This document shows positions 36,258 through 45,004 of a DNA stretch of 64,000 nt, piece after piece. Each line of letters begins with the position of its first letter. Position 1 is the stretch's first letter. The notes under the pieces are model-generated. The model ran no database searches. It was given only the letters and a program-made list of their open reading frames with translations, and was not told the DNA's origin. The stretch comes from Pseudomonas putida (GTDB taxonomy: Bacteria > Pseudomonadota > Gammaproteobacteria > Pseudomonadales > Pseudomonadaceae). The position numbers and the translations under genes are program-made. Location: positions 4,453,501 to 4,517,500 of the forward strand of contig NZ_CP029693.1 in the NCBI RefSeq assembly GCF_003228315.1. Direction: 5' to 3'.

Positions 36258-37544
36258 ATGTTGAACAAGCGAATCAGCCTGATCGCTCTGGGGATTTTGA
36301 GCGCTTCACAGGCCATGGCTAACGACCAGGCCGAATCCAAGGGTTTTGTCGAAGACAGCAGCCTCAAGGTGCTGCTGCGCAACGCCTACATGAACCGTGA
36401 TTTCAAAGACGGTAACGCCGACAAGTCCGAGTGGGGCCAAGCCGCCATCGGTACGTTCTCGTCCGGTTTCACCCAGGGCACCATCGGTGTCGGCGTGGAT
36501 GCCTTCGGTCTGTACGCGCTGAACCTGGAGCGCAGCGAAGATCGCAGCGGCGCGCAAGGTATCGACTTCTTCAAAAAAGGTGACAGCGGCCAACCGGCCG
36601 ATGACCTGGCCAAGGCCGGCGCAGCCGTCAAATTCCGCCTGTCCAGCACCACGCTGACCTACGGCGACCAGATGCCGGCCTTGCCGGTGTTGGCTTACGA
36701 CAACGGGCGATTGCTGCCGGAAAGCTACACCGGCACCCTGATCACCTCCAAGGAGATCAAGGGCCTGCAACTGGATGCGGGTCGCTTCACCGCCGAATCG
36801 CGCAAAAGCGCTGAAGGCCGTGACAGCGGTGGCCTGAAGTCGATCAACGTGTTGGGCGGCAGCTACCAGTTCACCGAACAGTTCAAGGCTGCGCTGTACG
36901 CGTCCGACGTCGAAGACGTGTTGAAGAAGCAGTACGTGAACGCCAACTACGTGTTCCCGCTGGCCAAGGATCAGTCCCTGACCCTGGACTTCAACGGCTA
37001 CCGCACCAAGCTGGATGATTCCTACATGCGCGACGTCGGCGCCACCGGCGACGACAACAAGATCTGGAGCCTGGCCGCCATCTACGCCACCGGCCCGCAC
37101 TCGTTCACCCTGGGCTATCAGCGCAGCACCGGCGACAGCAACCTGGGCTACCCGTACGGCGGCTACCAGAAAGACCAGAACCGCGTCGGCGACGGTGGCA
37201 ACACCATCTACCTGGCCAACTCCTACTGGTCCGACTTCAACGCCGAAGACGAACGCAGCTGGCAACTGGGCTACGGACTGGACTTCAGCACCTTCGGTGT
37301 ACCGGGCCTGAGCTACAACTTCGCCTACGTGCGCGGTGACAACATCACCACCTCCACCAGCACTGGCGGCACCGAGCGCGAAATCTTCAACCAGTTCAAA
37401 TACGTCGTACAAAGCGGCCCGGCCAAGGACCTCAGCGTGAAACTGCGCAGCTCGATCCTGCGCGTGTCGCAGAAGTCGAGCGAGTACAACGTTGGTGGTA
37501 ACGAAGTGCGTGTGTTTGTGGATTACCCGATCAACATCTTCTGA
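36258..37544 (+). CDS. OprE/OprD-family outer-membrane porin
   Basis: 428 residues. Signal peptide MLNKRISLIALGILSASQAMA (1-21, read as MLNKRISLIALG and ILSASQAMA) followed by an 18-strand barrel ending in VRVFVDYPINIF, with the C-terminal Phe. OprD-family hallmarks are SSLKVLLRNAYMNRDFKDG near the N-terminus and WGQAAIGTFSSGFTQGTIGV. It most resembles OprE, which lies beside aguA in P. aeruginosa. The message leader TAATAAGGAAAACAAA is A-rich around the ribosome site, compatible with Crc/Hfq control; that is inference. Confidence 0.9.
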   Translation: MLNKRISLIALGILSASQAMANDQAESKGFVEDSSLKVLLRNAYMNRDFKDGNADKSEWGQAAIGTFSSGFTQGTIGVGVDAFGLYALNLERSEDRSGAQGIDFFKKGDSGQPADDLAKAGAAVKFRLSSTTLTYGDQMPALPVLAYDNGRLLPESYTGTLITSKEIKGLQLDAGRFTAESRKSAEGRDSGGLKSINVLGGSYQFTEQFKAALYASDVEDVLKKQYVNANYVFPLAKDQSLTLDFNGYRTKLDDSYMRDVGATGDDNKIWSLAAIYATGPHSFTLGYQRSTGDSNLGYPYGGYQKDQNRVGDGGNTIYLANSYWSDFNAEDERSWQLGYGLDFSTFGVPGLSYNFAYVRGDNITTSTSTGGTEREIFNQFKYVVQSGPAKDLSVKLRSSILRVSQKSSEYNVGGNEVRVFVDYPINIF

Positions 37545-37590
37545 TGATGGGTTGTGGTATCGAGGCCTGATGAAAGGCTGAGAAAAGAAG

Positions 37591-37619
37591 AAGCCCCCGA
37601 CTAGATCGGGGCTTTTTTT
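37591..37619 (+). terminator. Terminator of the porin gene
   Basis: AAGCCCCCGA and TCGGGGCTT pair around CTAGA, followed by TTTTTTT. It ends the porin transcript 47 bases after the stop. Confidence 0.9.
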
Positions 37620-37661
37620 CGTGTGCTGAATGGATCATGTCGTCAAAAGTCGATTTCGGGA

Positions 37662-37737
37662 ACACGTTCTGAAAACGTGTCGCTCGCGGCGACATGTTCC
37701 GAAGACGTGTCGCAAAAAGTGGAAAATTGCGACACGT
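37662..37737. repeat. Array of short alternating repeats before toxin gene
   Basis: Copies of ACGTGTCGC or its complement lie at 37675-37683, 37689-37697 (one mismatch, inverted), 37705-37713 and 37729-37737 (inverted). An additional ACACGT lies at 37662-37667 facing the first. They sit 75-150 bases before the toxin ATG and could be binding sites. Confidence 0.6.
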
Positions 37738-37784
37738 TATGCCTTCGATGAGTACGGAGACAGACAAACGTGCATTGTTGATTT

Positions 37785-37801
37785 ATACGGCAATGCCGTA
37801 T
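37785..37801. promoter_or_regulatory. Palindromic operator of the toxin-antitoxin operon
   Basis: ATACGGC-AAT-GCCGTAT is a perfect 17-bp palindrome ending 11 bases before the toxin ATG, overlapping the likely -10 region. This is the expected place for autoregulation by the HTH antitoxin encoded downstream. Confidence 0.7.
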
Positions 37802-37811
37802 AGTCGAGCCT

Positions 37812-38129
37812 ATGTTTACTATCATCGAAACCGAAATTTTCAAGCGCTATGCTGAGTCCATCTGGGACGATGGCGAACGTCATGAATTCATTACCTGGTT
37901 GGCGGCTAATCCGCTGGCCGGCAATGTAGTTCCTGGCAGCGGCGGTCTGCGCAAGGTTCGTTGGTCCCGGAGCGGGATGGGCAAACGAGGTGGTACACGC
38001 GTCATTTACTACAACACGCTTTCAGAAGGCTCTATCTGGTTGCTGATCGCCTACACCAAGGCGAAATTCGACAACTTACCCGCGGCCTTTCTCAAGCAAC
38101 TGAAGGAGGAAATCAGCAATGGTCAATGA
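37812..38129 (+). CDS. RelE/HigB-type toxin
   Basis: 105 residues of the NadS-partner/HigB-like mRNA interferase group: MFTIIETEIFKRYAESIWDD, NPLAGNVVPGSGGLRKVRWS, GKRGGTRVIYY. It is the intact counterpart of the broken toxin at 11844-12158. It overlaps the antitoxin start by 11 bases. It would cleave mRNA on ribosomes when the antitoxin is degraded. The ATG has only a weak ribosome site (CGAG). Confidence 0.88.
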   Translation: MFTIIETEIFKRYAESIWDDGERHEFITWLAANPLAGNVVPGSGGLRKVRWSRSGMGKRGGTRVIYYNTLSEGSIWLLIAYTKAKFDNLPAAFLKQLKEEISNGQ

Positions 38130-38403
38130 ACTGGAGCAATTCCAGCAGGACTTGCTGGACTCTGTGCGGCAGATGAAAGCCGGCAAGGCCGCTCGCGTGA
38201 CAGAGATACCGCTGTCAGTGGCAGCTGAAGCGCGGGCCAAAGTAGGTATTTCCCAGAGCGCGTTCGCCAAACTGATTGGTGTCAGCCTGCGGACGTTGCA
38301 GGACTGGGAGCAAGGGCGGCGGCAGCCGACGGGAGCAGCGCAGACGCTGCTGCGTGTGGCGAGTCAGCACCCTGAGGCGTTGCGTGATTTGCAGGCTGTT
38401 TAG
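38119..38403 (+). CDS. HTH antitoxin (NadS/HigA-like)
   Basis: 94 residues, starting within the toxin's last codons. The HTH spans about 35-80 (EARAKVGISQSAFAKLIGVS, then LRTLQDWEQGRRQPTGAAQT). It neutralises the toxin and represses the operon through the palindrome at 37785-37801. GGAGGAAATCAGC upstream is a good ribosome site. Confidence 0.88.
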   Translation: MVNELEQFQQDLLDSVRQMKAGKAARVTEIPLSVAAEARAKVGISQSAFAKLIGVSLRTLQDWEQGRRQPTGAAQTLLRVASQHPEALRDLQAV

Positions 38404-38662
38404 GATGTAAAGAAAGGTTCTGGGCAGCCTGTTCCCTGAATGCAGTGAGCAGGTTGACCGTTTCATCTCAAAACCATGAAGCAATCAGGTATCCGCATGT
38501 TTAGGAATGGGGACTCAGTAAACCCATAGCCCGCTCGAACAAATTACACCACGTAACTAATGATGTTCCCGTTCCCACCTTTATCCCCTCCAGCGAACTC
38601 CCTAAATTGAGCTCCAACGCCTCTCCCATCATCCCGACGGGAAGGTCACTGGAGATTCCTCA

Positions 38663-38881
38663 ATGCCTTTCGTAAGTGTCCGCATTACCCGCGATGGCGT
38701 TACCACTGAGCAGAAAGCTCAGGTGATCGCCGAAATCACTGAAACACTGGAACGCGTTCTCAACAAACGCCCTGACCTGACCCACATCGTGATCGAGGAA
38801 GTCGACACCGATAACTGGGGTTACGCCGGAATCACCACCACCCAATACCGCAAGCAATTGGCGGAGGAGGGGCAGTCATGA
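38663..38881 (+). CDS. 4-oxalocrotonate tautomerase-family protein
   Basis: 72 residues starting MPFVSVRITRDGVTTEQKAQ. The catalytic Pro is residue 2 after removal of Met, and the fold is the one-domain tautomerase. It contains HIVIEEVDTDNWGYAG, a pattern seen in the YusQ-like tautomerases. It overlaps the downstream DsbA-family gene by four bases (ATGA), and these with the SDR form a three-gene unit, probably for a small-molecule oxidation pathway. Confidence 0.85.
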   Translation: MPFVSVRITRDGVTTEQKAQVIAEITETLERVLNKRPDLTHIVIEEVDTDNWGYAGITTTQYRKQLAEEGQS

Positions 38882-39534
38882 CCGCTTCGGTGAGCATCGA
38901 TTTCGTCTCCGATGTGGTGTGTCCCTGGTGTGCACTGGGCGCGACCGCGCTGGAGCAGGCGATCGAAAACGTGGCGGGTGAGATTTCGGTGGAGCTGACC
39001 TACAAGCCTTTCGAACTGAACCCGAACATGCCACCGGAAGGCGAGAAAGCCGTCGAGCATTTGATGCGCAAGTACGGACGCACCGCTCAAGACGTCGCTG
39101 CCGGCAAAAAGATGCAAATCGAGCGCGGTGCAGCCATCGGTTTTACGTTCGACCTGGACAAGCGCACGCACTTCTACAACACCTTCGACGCTCACCGGCT
39201 GTTGTTCTGGGCGCAGGAAGAAGGGCGTCAGGTAGCGCTGAAGAAGATCCTGCTGCGCGCTTACTTCAGCGAAGGCCGGAACCCGAGCGATCAACAGACG
39301 CTGGTGCAACTGGCCGGTGAAGCCGGGCTGGACGAGGCCCGCGCACGCAAGGTGCTGGTGTCCGGCGCGTATGGCGACGAAGTGCGTGAGCTTGAGGGGT
39401 TTTACCAGCAGCGCGGCATCAATTCGGTCCCGGCCATGGTCCTGAACGGTCGTCACCTGGTGTCCGGATCGCAGTCGGTCGAGTACTACGAACAAGTGTT
39501 GCGGCAAATGGCGTCGGCCCCCGTTGAAGCCTGA
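38878..39534 (+). CDS. DsbA-family (FrnE-like) oxidoreductase
   Basis: 218 residues without signal peptide, hence cytoplasmic. The N-terminal redox motif is CPWC in FVSDVVCPWCALGATALEQA (about 9-28), followed by the helical insertion and the cis-Pro motif of GINSVPAMVLNGRHLVSGSQ. FrnE-type proteins act as cytoplasmic 2-hydroxychromene-2-carboxylate-isomerase-like or disulfide isomerases. Cotranslated with the tautomerase (ATGA) and upstream of the SDR. Confidence 0.88.
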   Translation: MTASVSIDFVSDVVCPWCALGATALEQAIENVAGEISVELTYKPFELNPNMPPEGEKAVEHLMRKYGRTAQDVAAGKKMQIERGAAIGFTFDLDKRTHFYNTFDAHRLLFWAQEEGRQVALKKILLRAYFSEGRNPSDQQTLVQLAGEAGLDEARARKVLVSGAYGDEVRELEGFYQQRGINSVPAMVLNGRHLVSGSQSVEYYEQVLRQMASAPVEA

Positions 39535-39577
39535 TTCACCGAATTTCAAATCCCATTATTTTTTAGAGGTAAACATC

Positions 39578-40288
39578 ATGAGCAATTCGAAAAAAGTCAT
39601 CGTTATCACGGGCGCATCCCAAGGTCTCGGCGATGGCATGGTCAAGGCCTTCCGCGAACAGGGTTACCGGATCGTCGCCACTTCGCGCTCGATCAAGCCA
39701 TCTACCGATCCGGACATCCTCACCGTGGCCGGCGACATCGGCGAACCGGAAACCGCCCAGCGCGTAATTCGTGAAGCGATCGCCCGTTTCGGCCGCATCG
39801 ATACCCTGGTCAACAACGCCGGTATCTTCATTGCCAAGCCGTTCACCCAGTACACCGCCGAAGACTACGCCAACGTGTTGTCGGTGAACCTCAACGGCTT
39901 CTTCTATATCACTCAACTGGCCATCGCCGAGATGGAAAAACAGGGCAGCGGCCACGTGGTGAACATCACCACCAGCCTGGTCGATCACGCGATCGACGGC
40001 GTGCCATCTGTACTGGCTTCGCTGACCAAGGGTGGCCTGAACGCGGCGACCAAATCCCTGGCCATCGAATACGCCAAGCGCGGCATCCGGGTGAACGCCG
40101 TGTCCCCAGGCATCATCAAGACCCCGATGCACGGCGAAGAAACCCACGCCGCTCTGGGCGCCCTGCACCCGGTCGGCCACATGGGCGAGATCGACGACAT
40201 CGCCAACGCAGTGGTGTACCTGGACAACGCCAACTTTGTCACTGGCGAAATCCTGCACGTAGATGGTGGTCAGAGCGCGGGTCACTAA
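39578..40288 (+). CDS. SDR-family oxidoreductase lacking the usual Tyr
   Basis: 236 residues from ATG 39578, after AGAGG; an upstream extension to 39524 lacks family support. The Rossmann motif VIVITGASQGLGDGM (TGxxxGxG) binds NAD(P), and LVNNAG and NITTSL follow. The active-site lysine is Lys151 in ASLTKGGLNAATKSLAIEY, but the position four residues before it, normally Tyr, is Ala147. It also has VSPGIIKTPM. It may be a non-canonical or inactive SDR; some close relatives appear to share the change. Ends at a bidirectional terminator. Confidence 0.85.
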   Translation: MSNSKKVIVITGASQGLGDGMVKAFREQGYRIVATSRSIKPSTDPDILTVAGDIGEPETAQRVIREAIARFGRIDTLVNNAGIFIAKPFTQYTAEDYANVLSVNLNGFFYITQLAIAEMEKQGSGHVVNITTSLVDHAIDGVPSVLASLTKGGLNAATKSLAIEYAKRGIRVNAVSPGIIKTPMHGEETHAALGALHPVGHMGEIDDIANAVVYLDNANFVTGEILHVDGGQSAGH

Positions 40289-40314
40289 GCGTCGGGTTTC
40301 AAACGGCGGAAACA

Positions 40315-40350
40315 ACAAAGCCCTCGCAGTGATGCGAGGGCTTTGTTTTC
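40315..40350. terminator. Bidirectional terminator between SDR and Lrp genes
   Basis: ACAAAGCCCTCGCA and TGCGAGGGCTTTGT form a 14-bp stem around GTGA, with T-rich tail on the right and A-rich on the left, ending the convergent genes. Confidence 0.9.
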
Positions 40351-40371
40351 AGGGCGAGGCACCACAGCGAA

Positions 40372-40812
40372 TCAGGAAGCCTGCCGGTCTATGTCGCGCC
40401 GAAGCACGACAGCGGTGGTGATGTCTTCAACGGTTTCGTGACTGGCGACGGCATCTCTGACCCGATTCAGATCGTCGATTGTTCGCGATTCGATCTCAAT
40501 GACCAGATCGAGCTGGCCACTGACCGAGGAGACGCGTCGTACTTGCGAGTTTTGCGCAAGCAGGTCCAACAGACTGATGGCCGGCGTGCGCTTGAGGCTG
40601 ACAAGAAGGATGGCGCGAATGACGTTGGCATCGATTTCCCCGATATCAGCCCGGTAGCCTCGGATCACGCCATTGCGTTCAAGGTTGATCACGCGCTCGC
40701 TGGTCGCGCTCCTTGAAAGTCCGATTCTCGCGGCCAGGGCCTTCAGGGCAATGCGAGCCTCTCTGGAAAGAATGTCGAGTATTTCGCGATCTTTCGTGTC
40801 CAGGTCGCGCAT
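40372..40812 (-). CDS. Lrp/AsnC-family regulator
   Basis: 146 residues. N-terminal HTH (DREILDILSREARIALKALA then ARIGLSRSATSERVINLE, about 7-55) and a C-terminal RAM effector domain (about 70-140, SSVSGQLDLVIEIESRTIDD). Transcribed divergently from the fusion gene at 40952 with a 139-base gap, so it very likely controls that catabolic locus in response to an amino acid or its product. Confidence 0.88.
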   Translation of the reverse strand: MRDLDTKDREILDILSREARIALKALAARIGLSRSATSERVINLERNGVIRGYRADIGEIDANVIRAILLVSLKRTPAISLLDLLAQNSQVRRVSSVSGQLDLVIEIESRTIDDLNRVRDAVASHETVEDITTAVVLRRDIDRQAS

Positions 40813-40951
40813 CAGAACTCCCTAATTTGGCTACCGAATTTGTGCCGGTCGATTCCGGCAATATGCAGGCCAAAGCCGACCGCATACCTACTGCCGTCCC
40901 AGGCTTCGCGTGCCAAGCTAACCGAAAAAAATGGCTTGGAAAACAATTACT

Positions 40952-43900
40952 ATGACCAACCTATCCCATCCCGCCCCCCAGTTCTCGACGGGGGATGCCG
41001 AAAAGCTCGGCCAACAGCTTTTCAACGTTATCGGTACGGCCACACCTCTGGACGGCGAGCGAGATCGCAACTATCGGTTGAAGACGGCGACCGATGCGGG
41101 GTGGATTCTGAAAGTCGTCAACTCGACGGAACCTCGGGTTGAAAGCGAGTTTCAGACGGCCATTCTCAGCCACCTCGCCAGTTACAGTCCCGAGCTTGCC
41201 GTGCCTTTTCTCAAGAAAAGCCTGGCCGGTGAATTCCTGGCTTCTGCAGTGGCACCTGATGGCGAAACTCATGCGGTTCGCATGGTCAGCTGGCTGCATG
41301 GAACGCCACTTGCCGAGGTCCCGCGTACATTCGAATTGATGCGCAGCCTTGGCCAATCTTTCGGTGAAGTCGATCGTGCGCTTCAGGGTTTCATCCATCC
41401 GGGTGCAGTGCGGGATCTGGACTGGGATTTGCGCCACGCCGCGCGTTCACGTTCACGCCTGCATTTCGTGGAAGATGCCGGCAGAAGGGCGATTCTGGAA
41501 CGCTTCATTGATACGTTCGAAAAAACGGTTCAACCGAAGCTGGCGCGTTTGCGCACTCAAGTCATTCATAACGACGGCAACGACTGGAATATCCTCGTCG
41601 ATTCGCAGGATCACCGGAAAGTCTCGGGCATCATCGATTTCGGCGACGCGGTCCATACGATCCTGATCGCTGAAGTCGCCATTACCTGCGCTTATTCCAT
41701 CCTCGACATGGAAGATCCCATTGGCGCGGCAGCGGCCCTCACGGCCGGTTTCCATGAGAAATATCCTCTGCACCCGGAGGAGCTTGATGTCCTCTTCAAC
41801 CTCATTGCGATGCGCCTGGTTACCAGTGTCACCCTGTCGGCATGGCGATACGGCCAGACTCAAGACAACCCTTACCTTGCCATCAGCGAAGCGCCGGCCT
41901 GGCGCCTCCTGGAAAAAATGGACCGCATGAACCCACGGCTGGCGACGGCGATTCTGCGCAAGGCCTGTGGTTTTGATGCGATTGAAGGCGCGGGCGCGGT
42001 TCGCCGTTGGGTGGCCGAAAACAGCAAATCTTTCGCGGACATCGTGCGTCCATCGGCGTCGACCATGAACAAAGCCATCGCACCATTCGGTGATGCTTCG
42101 CATGTGATGACGATCGCTTCAGCCGAGCAGCGCCCTGCGGAGGCAACGAAGTGGTGGGCCGAGTTTTCTGCCGAACACAAGGTGCCGCTCGGCATCGGGC
42201 CATGGGGCGAGGAAAGAACCATCTACACCGGCGCGGCGTTCGAATCGCGATTCATCGAAGGGCAGCGTCGGATCATTCACGTCGGCGTCGACTTGATCAT
42301 GCCGGCCGGGACGCCGCTCTACACGCCGGTTGCCGGTGTGGTGCAGAGTGTCGAAGTCGAGCGAGAGCCGCTTGGCTATGGCGGCTTGATCATGCTCAAG
42401 CACTCGCCTGAAGGTTGCCAGCCATTTTTGACTCTCTGGGGTCACATGGCCCATGAAGCGCTGGCACGCCTCAAGCCCGGCGACCAACTTGAGGCTGGTG
42501 CGCTTGTCGGCTACATGGGAGCGGATGCAGAAAACGGAGGGTGGATTCCCCATGTGCATTTTCAGATGTCCACCGACACCGGGCTGAAAGCGAGCGAGTT
42601 CATTGGTGTGGGAGAGCAGGCTTACCTTGACGTGTGGGCCGATCTGTTCCCCGATGCATCGACGCTCGCGGGGATTCCTCCGGAAACCTACAGCCAGGAC
42701 GGCCGCACCAAGGCCGAGATCGTTGCCAAACGGAGGGAGCTGTTGCTTCCAAACCTGTCGATTTCCTATTCAGATCCGATCAAGTTCGTGCGCGGAGACG
42801 GGGTCTGGCTGATCGATAACTTCGGCAGGGCGTATCTGGATTGCTTCAACAATGTGTGCCACCTCGGCCACTCTCATCCGGATGTGGTCCAGGCGATTTC
42901 GCGGCAAGCCGCACGCCTGAACACCAACACCCGTTACCTGCACGACAACATTGTGGAATACGCAGAGCGGCTGACTGCCACGTTGCCTGAGGGATTGGCG
43001 GTCGCTTCCTTCGGCTGTTCAGGCAGTGAGGCCAACAGCCTCATGCTTCGTATGGCGCGCAATCACACCGGTCGCAACGATGCCATCGTCCTGGACTGGG
43101 CTTACCACGGCACAACACAGGAACTGATTGACCTCAGCCCTTACAAATACAAGCGCAAGGCGGGTAAAGGACGTGCAGACCATGTGTTCGAGGCGGTGGT
43201 CCCGGATGCTTACCGGACTGCGCAAAACTGGCCCTTCGAGGAACTGGGCAAGCGTTTCGCTGAGAACGTGGCGGATCAGATCGAGGCCATGCGCAAGCAG
43301 GGCAGGGCCCCGGCGTTCTTTTTGGCGGAGTCCATCCCGAGTGTCGCCGGGCAGCTGTTCTTCCCGGAAAACTACCTGAAAGAAGTCTATGCAATGGTTC
43401 GTGCAGAGGGCGGTCTTTGCCTGGCTGACGAAGTCCAGGTCGGCTTTGGTCGTGTAGGCAGTCATTGGTGGGCTTTTGAAACCCAGGGTGTGGTGCCCGA
43501 TGCCGTATCCATGGGTAAGCCTATTGGCAATGGACATCCCATGTCTGCGGTTGTGACTACGCGAGAGATCGCCGACAGCTTCAACAACGGCATGGAGTAC
43601 TTCAATACCTTTGCCGGTAGTCCGGTTTCCTGTGCGATAGGGCTTTCGGTGCTCGATGTGATCGAGCGGGACAACTTGAAGCTCAATGCACTGACCATCG
43701 GTAACTACCTGCTCGATGGCTTCCGCAAATTGCAGCTGCGATACGAAGTCATAGGCGATGTGCGCGGGTTGGGTCTGTTTCTCGGGATCGAACTGGTCAC
43801 GGATCGCAAAACGAAAGTTCCGGCCACGGAGTTGGCCAAAAAAGTCGCCGACGGTGCCAGGGAGCGAGGTGTTTTGATCGGTACCGAAGGCCCCTATGAC

Positions 43901-43999
43901 AACGTTCTGAAAATGCGTCCCTCGATGATTTTCAGTCAGAAGAATGCTGATTTTCTGCTTGAGGTCCTGGACGACAGCTTCAGGGCTGCACTCCAGTAA
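40952..43999 (+). CDS. Kinase-M23 peptidase-class III aminotransferase fusion
   Basis: 1015 residues from ATG 40952; ATG 40931 is an alternative but has no ribosome site. Domain 1 (about 30-330) is a phosphotransferase with catalytic Asp208 in VIHNDGNDWNILV and IDFGDAVHTI. Domain 2 (about 430-550) is an M23-type fold with intact zinc motifs: His443 and Asp447 in HVGVDLIMPAG, His498 in LWGHMAHEAL, and His534/His536 in PHVHFQ. Domain 3 (about 590-1015) is a class III aminotransferase with FGCSGSEANSLMLRM and PLP Lys856 in SMGKPIGNGHPM. It shares the domain order of 27892-30804. Divergent from lrp and followed by an ABC importer. A phosphorylate-then-lyase scheme is likely; the peptidase role is unknown. 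Confidence 0.87.
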   Translation: MTNLSHPAPQFSTGDAEKLGQQLFNVIGTATPLDGERDRNYRLKTATDAGWILKVVNSTEPRVESEFQTAILSHLASYSPELAVPFLKKSLAGEFLASAVAPDGETHAVRMVSWLHGTPLAEVPRTFELMRSLGQSFGEVDRALQGFIHPGAVRDLDWDLRHAARSRSRLHFVEDAGRRAILERFIDTFEKTVQPKLARLRTQVIHNDGNDWNILVDSQDHRKVSGIIDFGDAVHTILIAEVAITCAYSILDMEDPIGAAAALTAGFHEKYPLHPEELDVLFNLIAMRLVTSVTLSAWRYGQTQDNPYLAISEAPAWRLLEKMDRMNPRLATAILRKACGFDAIEGAGAVRRWVAENSKSFADIVRPSASTMNKAIAPFGDASHVMTIASAEQRPAEATKWWAEFSAEHKVPLGIGPWGEERTIYTGAAFESRFIEGQRRIIHVGVDLIMPAGTPLYTPVAGVVQSVEVEREPLGYGGLIMLKHSPEGCQPFLTLWGHMAHEALARLKPGDQLEAGALVGYMGADAENGGWIPHVHFQMSTDTGLKASEFIGVGEQAYLDVWADLFPDASTLAGIPPETYSQDGRTKAEIVAKRRELLLPNLSISYSDPIKFVRGDGVWLIDNFGRAYLDCFNNVCHLGHSHPDVVQAISRQAARLNTNTRYLHDNIVEYAERLTATLPEGLAVASFGCSGSEANSLMLRMARNHTGRNDAIVLDWAYHGTTQELIDLSPYKYKRKAGKGRADHVFEAVVPDAYRTAQNWPFEELGKRFAENVADQIEAMRKQGRAPAFFLAESIPSVAGQLFFPENYLKEVYAMVRAEGGLCLADEVQVGFGRVGSHWWAFETQGVVPDAVSMGKPIGNGHPMSAVVTTREIADSFNNGMEYFNTFAGSPVSCAIGLSVLDVIERDNLKLNALTIGNYLLDGFRKLQLRYEVIGDVRGLGLFLGIELVTDRKTKVPATELAKKVADGARERGVLIGTEGPYDNVLKMRPSMIFSQKNADFLLEVLDDSFRAALQ

Positions 44000-44015
44000 G
44001 GCGTCTGGATCAAGG

Positions 44016-44052
44016 CGTGCGACAAGGAATATCGGCTCAGTCCTGTCGCACG
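44016..44052. other. Hairpin between fusion gene and ABC operon
   Basis: CGTGCGACAAGGA and TCCTGTCGCACG pair with one bulge around a 12-base loop. There is no T-run, so it is not a typical terminator; it may stabilise the fusion message or lower read-through into the transporter genes. It lies 16 bases after the stop. Confidence 0.55.
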
Positions 44053-44209
44053 TTGTCTGCCCGGCATAGTGTCGGCCAACTCCGGCAATGTGTCAGGCAG
44101 GCTGGCACCTTGCCGGGTGCTTTCCAAAATGGCCTGTGCAAAGCTTTTCGTGAAGGCTGGGTGAAGAGCCCCAAAAAAATAAATACAAATTCTTCCGAGG
44201 TGCCATCCA

Positions 44210-44998
44210 ATGCTGACTAAAAAGATCAAGAACTTGATTGTTGCTTCCACTGTGGCGGCTGCGGCACTTGTTTCCACCTGCGCTGTTCATGCTGATGATT
44301 TGAAGTCGATCCAGGATTCCAAAGAGATCCGAATCGCCATGAGTGGCCAATACGTTCCCTTCAGCTTTGTGAACGAGAACAACAAGGTTGTCGGGTTCGA
44401 CGCCTCCATCAGCGAGGCACTGGCTGAGCGAATGGGGGTAAAAGTGACGATCATCACGACCCCGTTCGACGGGATCATTGCCGGTCTTCTGGCGAAAAAA
44501 TACGACGCCATTATCGCGTCCATGACCATCACCCCGGAGCGCCAGAGGGCCGTGGATTTCGTCGGGCCCTATTACCATGCTGGCCGTACGATCGTGGTGA
44601 AGGACAGTTCTGCGATCAAAAGTTTTGATGATCTGAAGGATGTCGTCGTTGGCGTGACGCTCGGGGATGCCCACGATAAATGGGCCAGGGCGCGGGGCAA
44701 CCTGAAGGTGAGATCGTATAAAGGTCTCCAGGAAATGCTGGTCGATCTGGATGCCGGTCGTATCGATGCGCTGGTGATGGACAGCGTTCCTGTGCTGGTC
44801 GCAGTCAAGGAAACAGGGCAGAAAGTTCGCATCATTACTCCACCCGACAGCGATGGTGGCATCGAGGGCATGGGCATTGCGCTGCGCAAGAATAACCCTG
44901 AGCTCAAGGCCACAATGCAGAAGGCGCTCGAAGAGATGCTCGCCGATGGCACCTACGAAAAGATCTCGATGAAGTGGATTGGCAACGATATCCGCTAG
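44210..44998 (+). CDS. Polar amino acid ABC substrate-binding protein
   Basis: 262 residues. Signal peptide about 1-28 (LIVASTVAAAALVSTCAVHA). The ArtJ/HisJ-type motif ESLVGFDASISEALAERMGV (here as VVGFDASISEALAERMGV, about 63-80) and YDAIIASMTITPERQRAVDF (about 102-121) is diagnostic. Periplasmic. It delivers an amino-acid-like ligand to the two permeases and ATPase that follow. Linkage with the Lrp gene and the fusion enzyme suggests the ligand is the fusion's substrate. Confidence 0.9.
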   Translation: MLTKKIKNLIVASTVAAAALVSTCAVHADDLKSIQDSKEIRIAMSGQYVPFSFVNENNKVVGFDASISEALAERMGVKVTIITTPFDGIIAGLLAKKYDAIIASMTITPERQRAVDFVGPYYHAGRTIVVKDSSAIKSFDDLKDVVVGVTLGDAHDKWARARGNLKVRSYKGLQEMLVDLDAGRIDALVMDSVPVLVAVKETGQKVRIITPPDSDGGIEGMGIALRKNNPELKATMQKALEEMLADGTYEKISMKWIGNDIR

Positions 44999-45004
44999 TT
45001 CATC

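Noticed and set aside
37531..37767. Small leftward frame across the porin end and the repeat array
   Set aside because: It covers the porin terminator and repeats, with no ribosome site or family; more likely noncoding.
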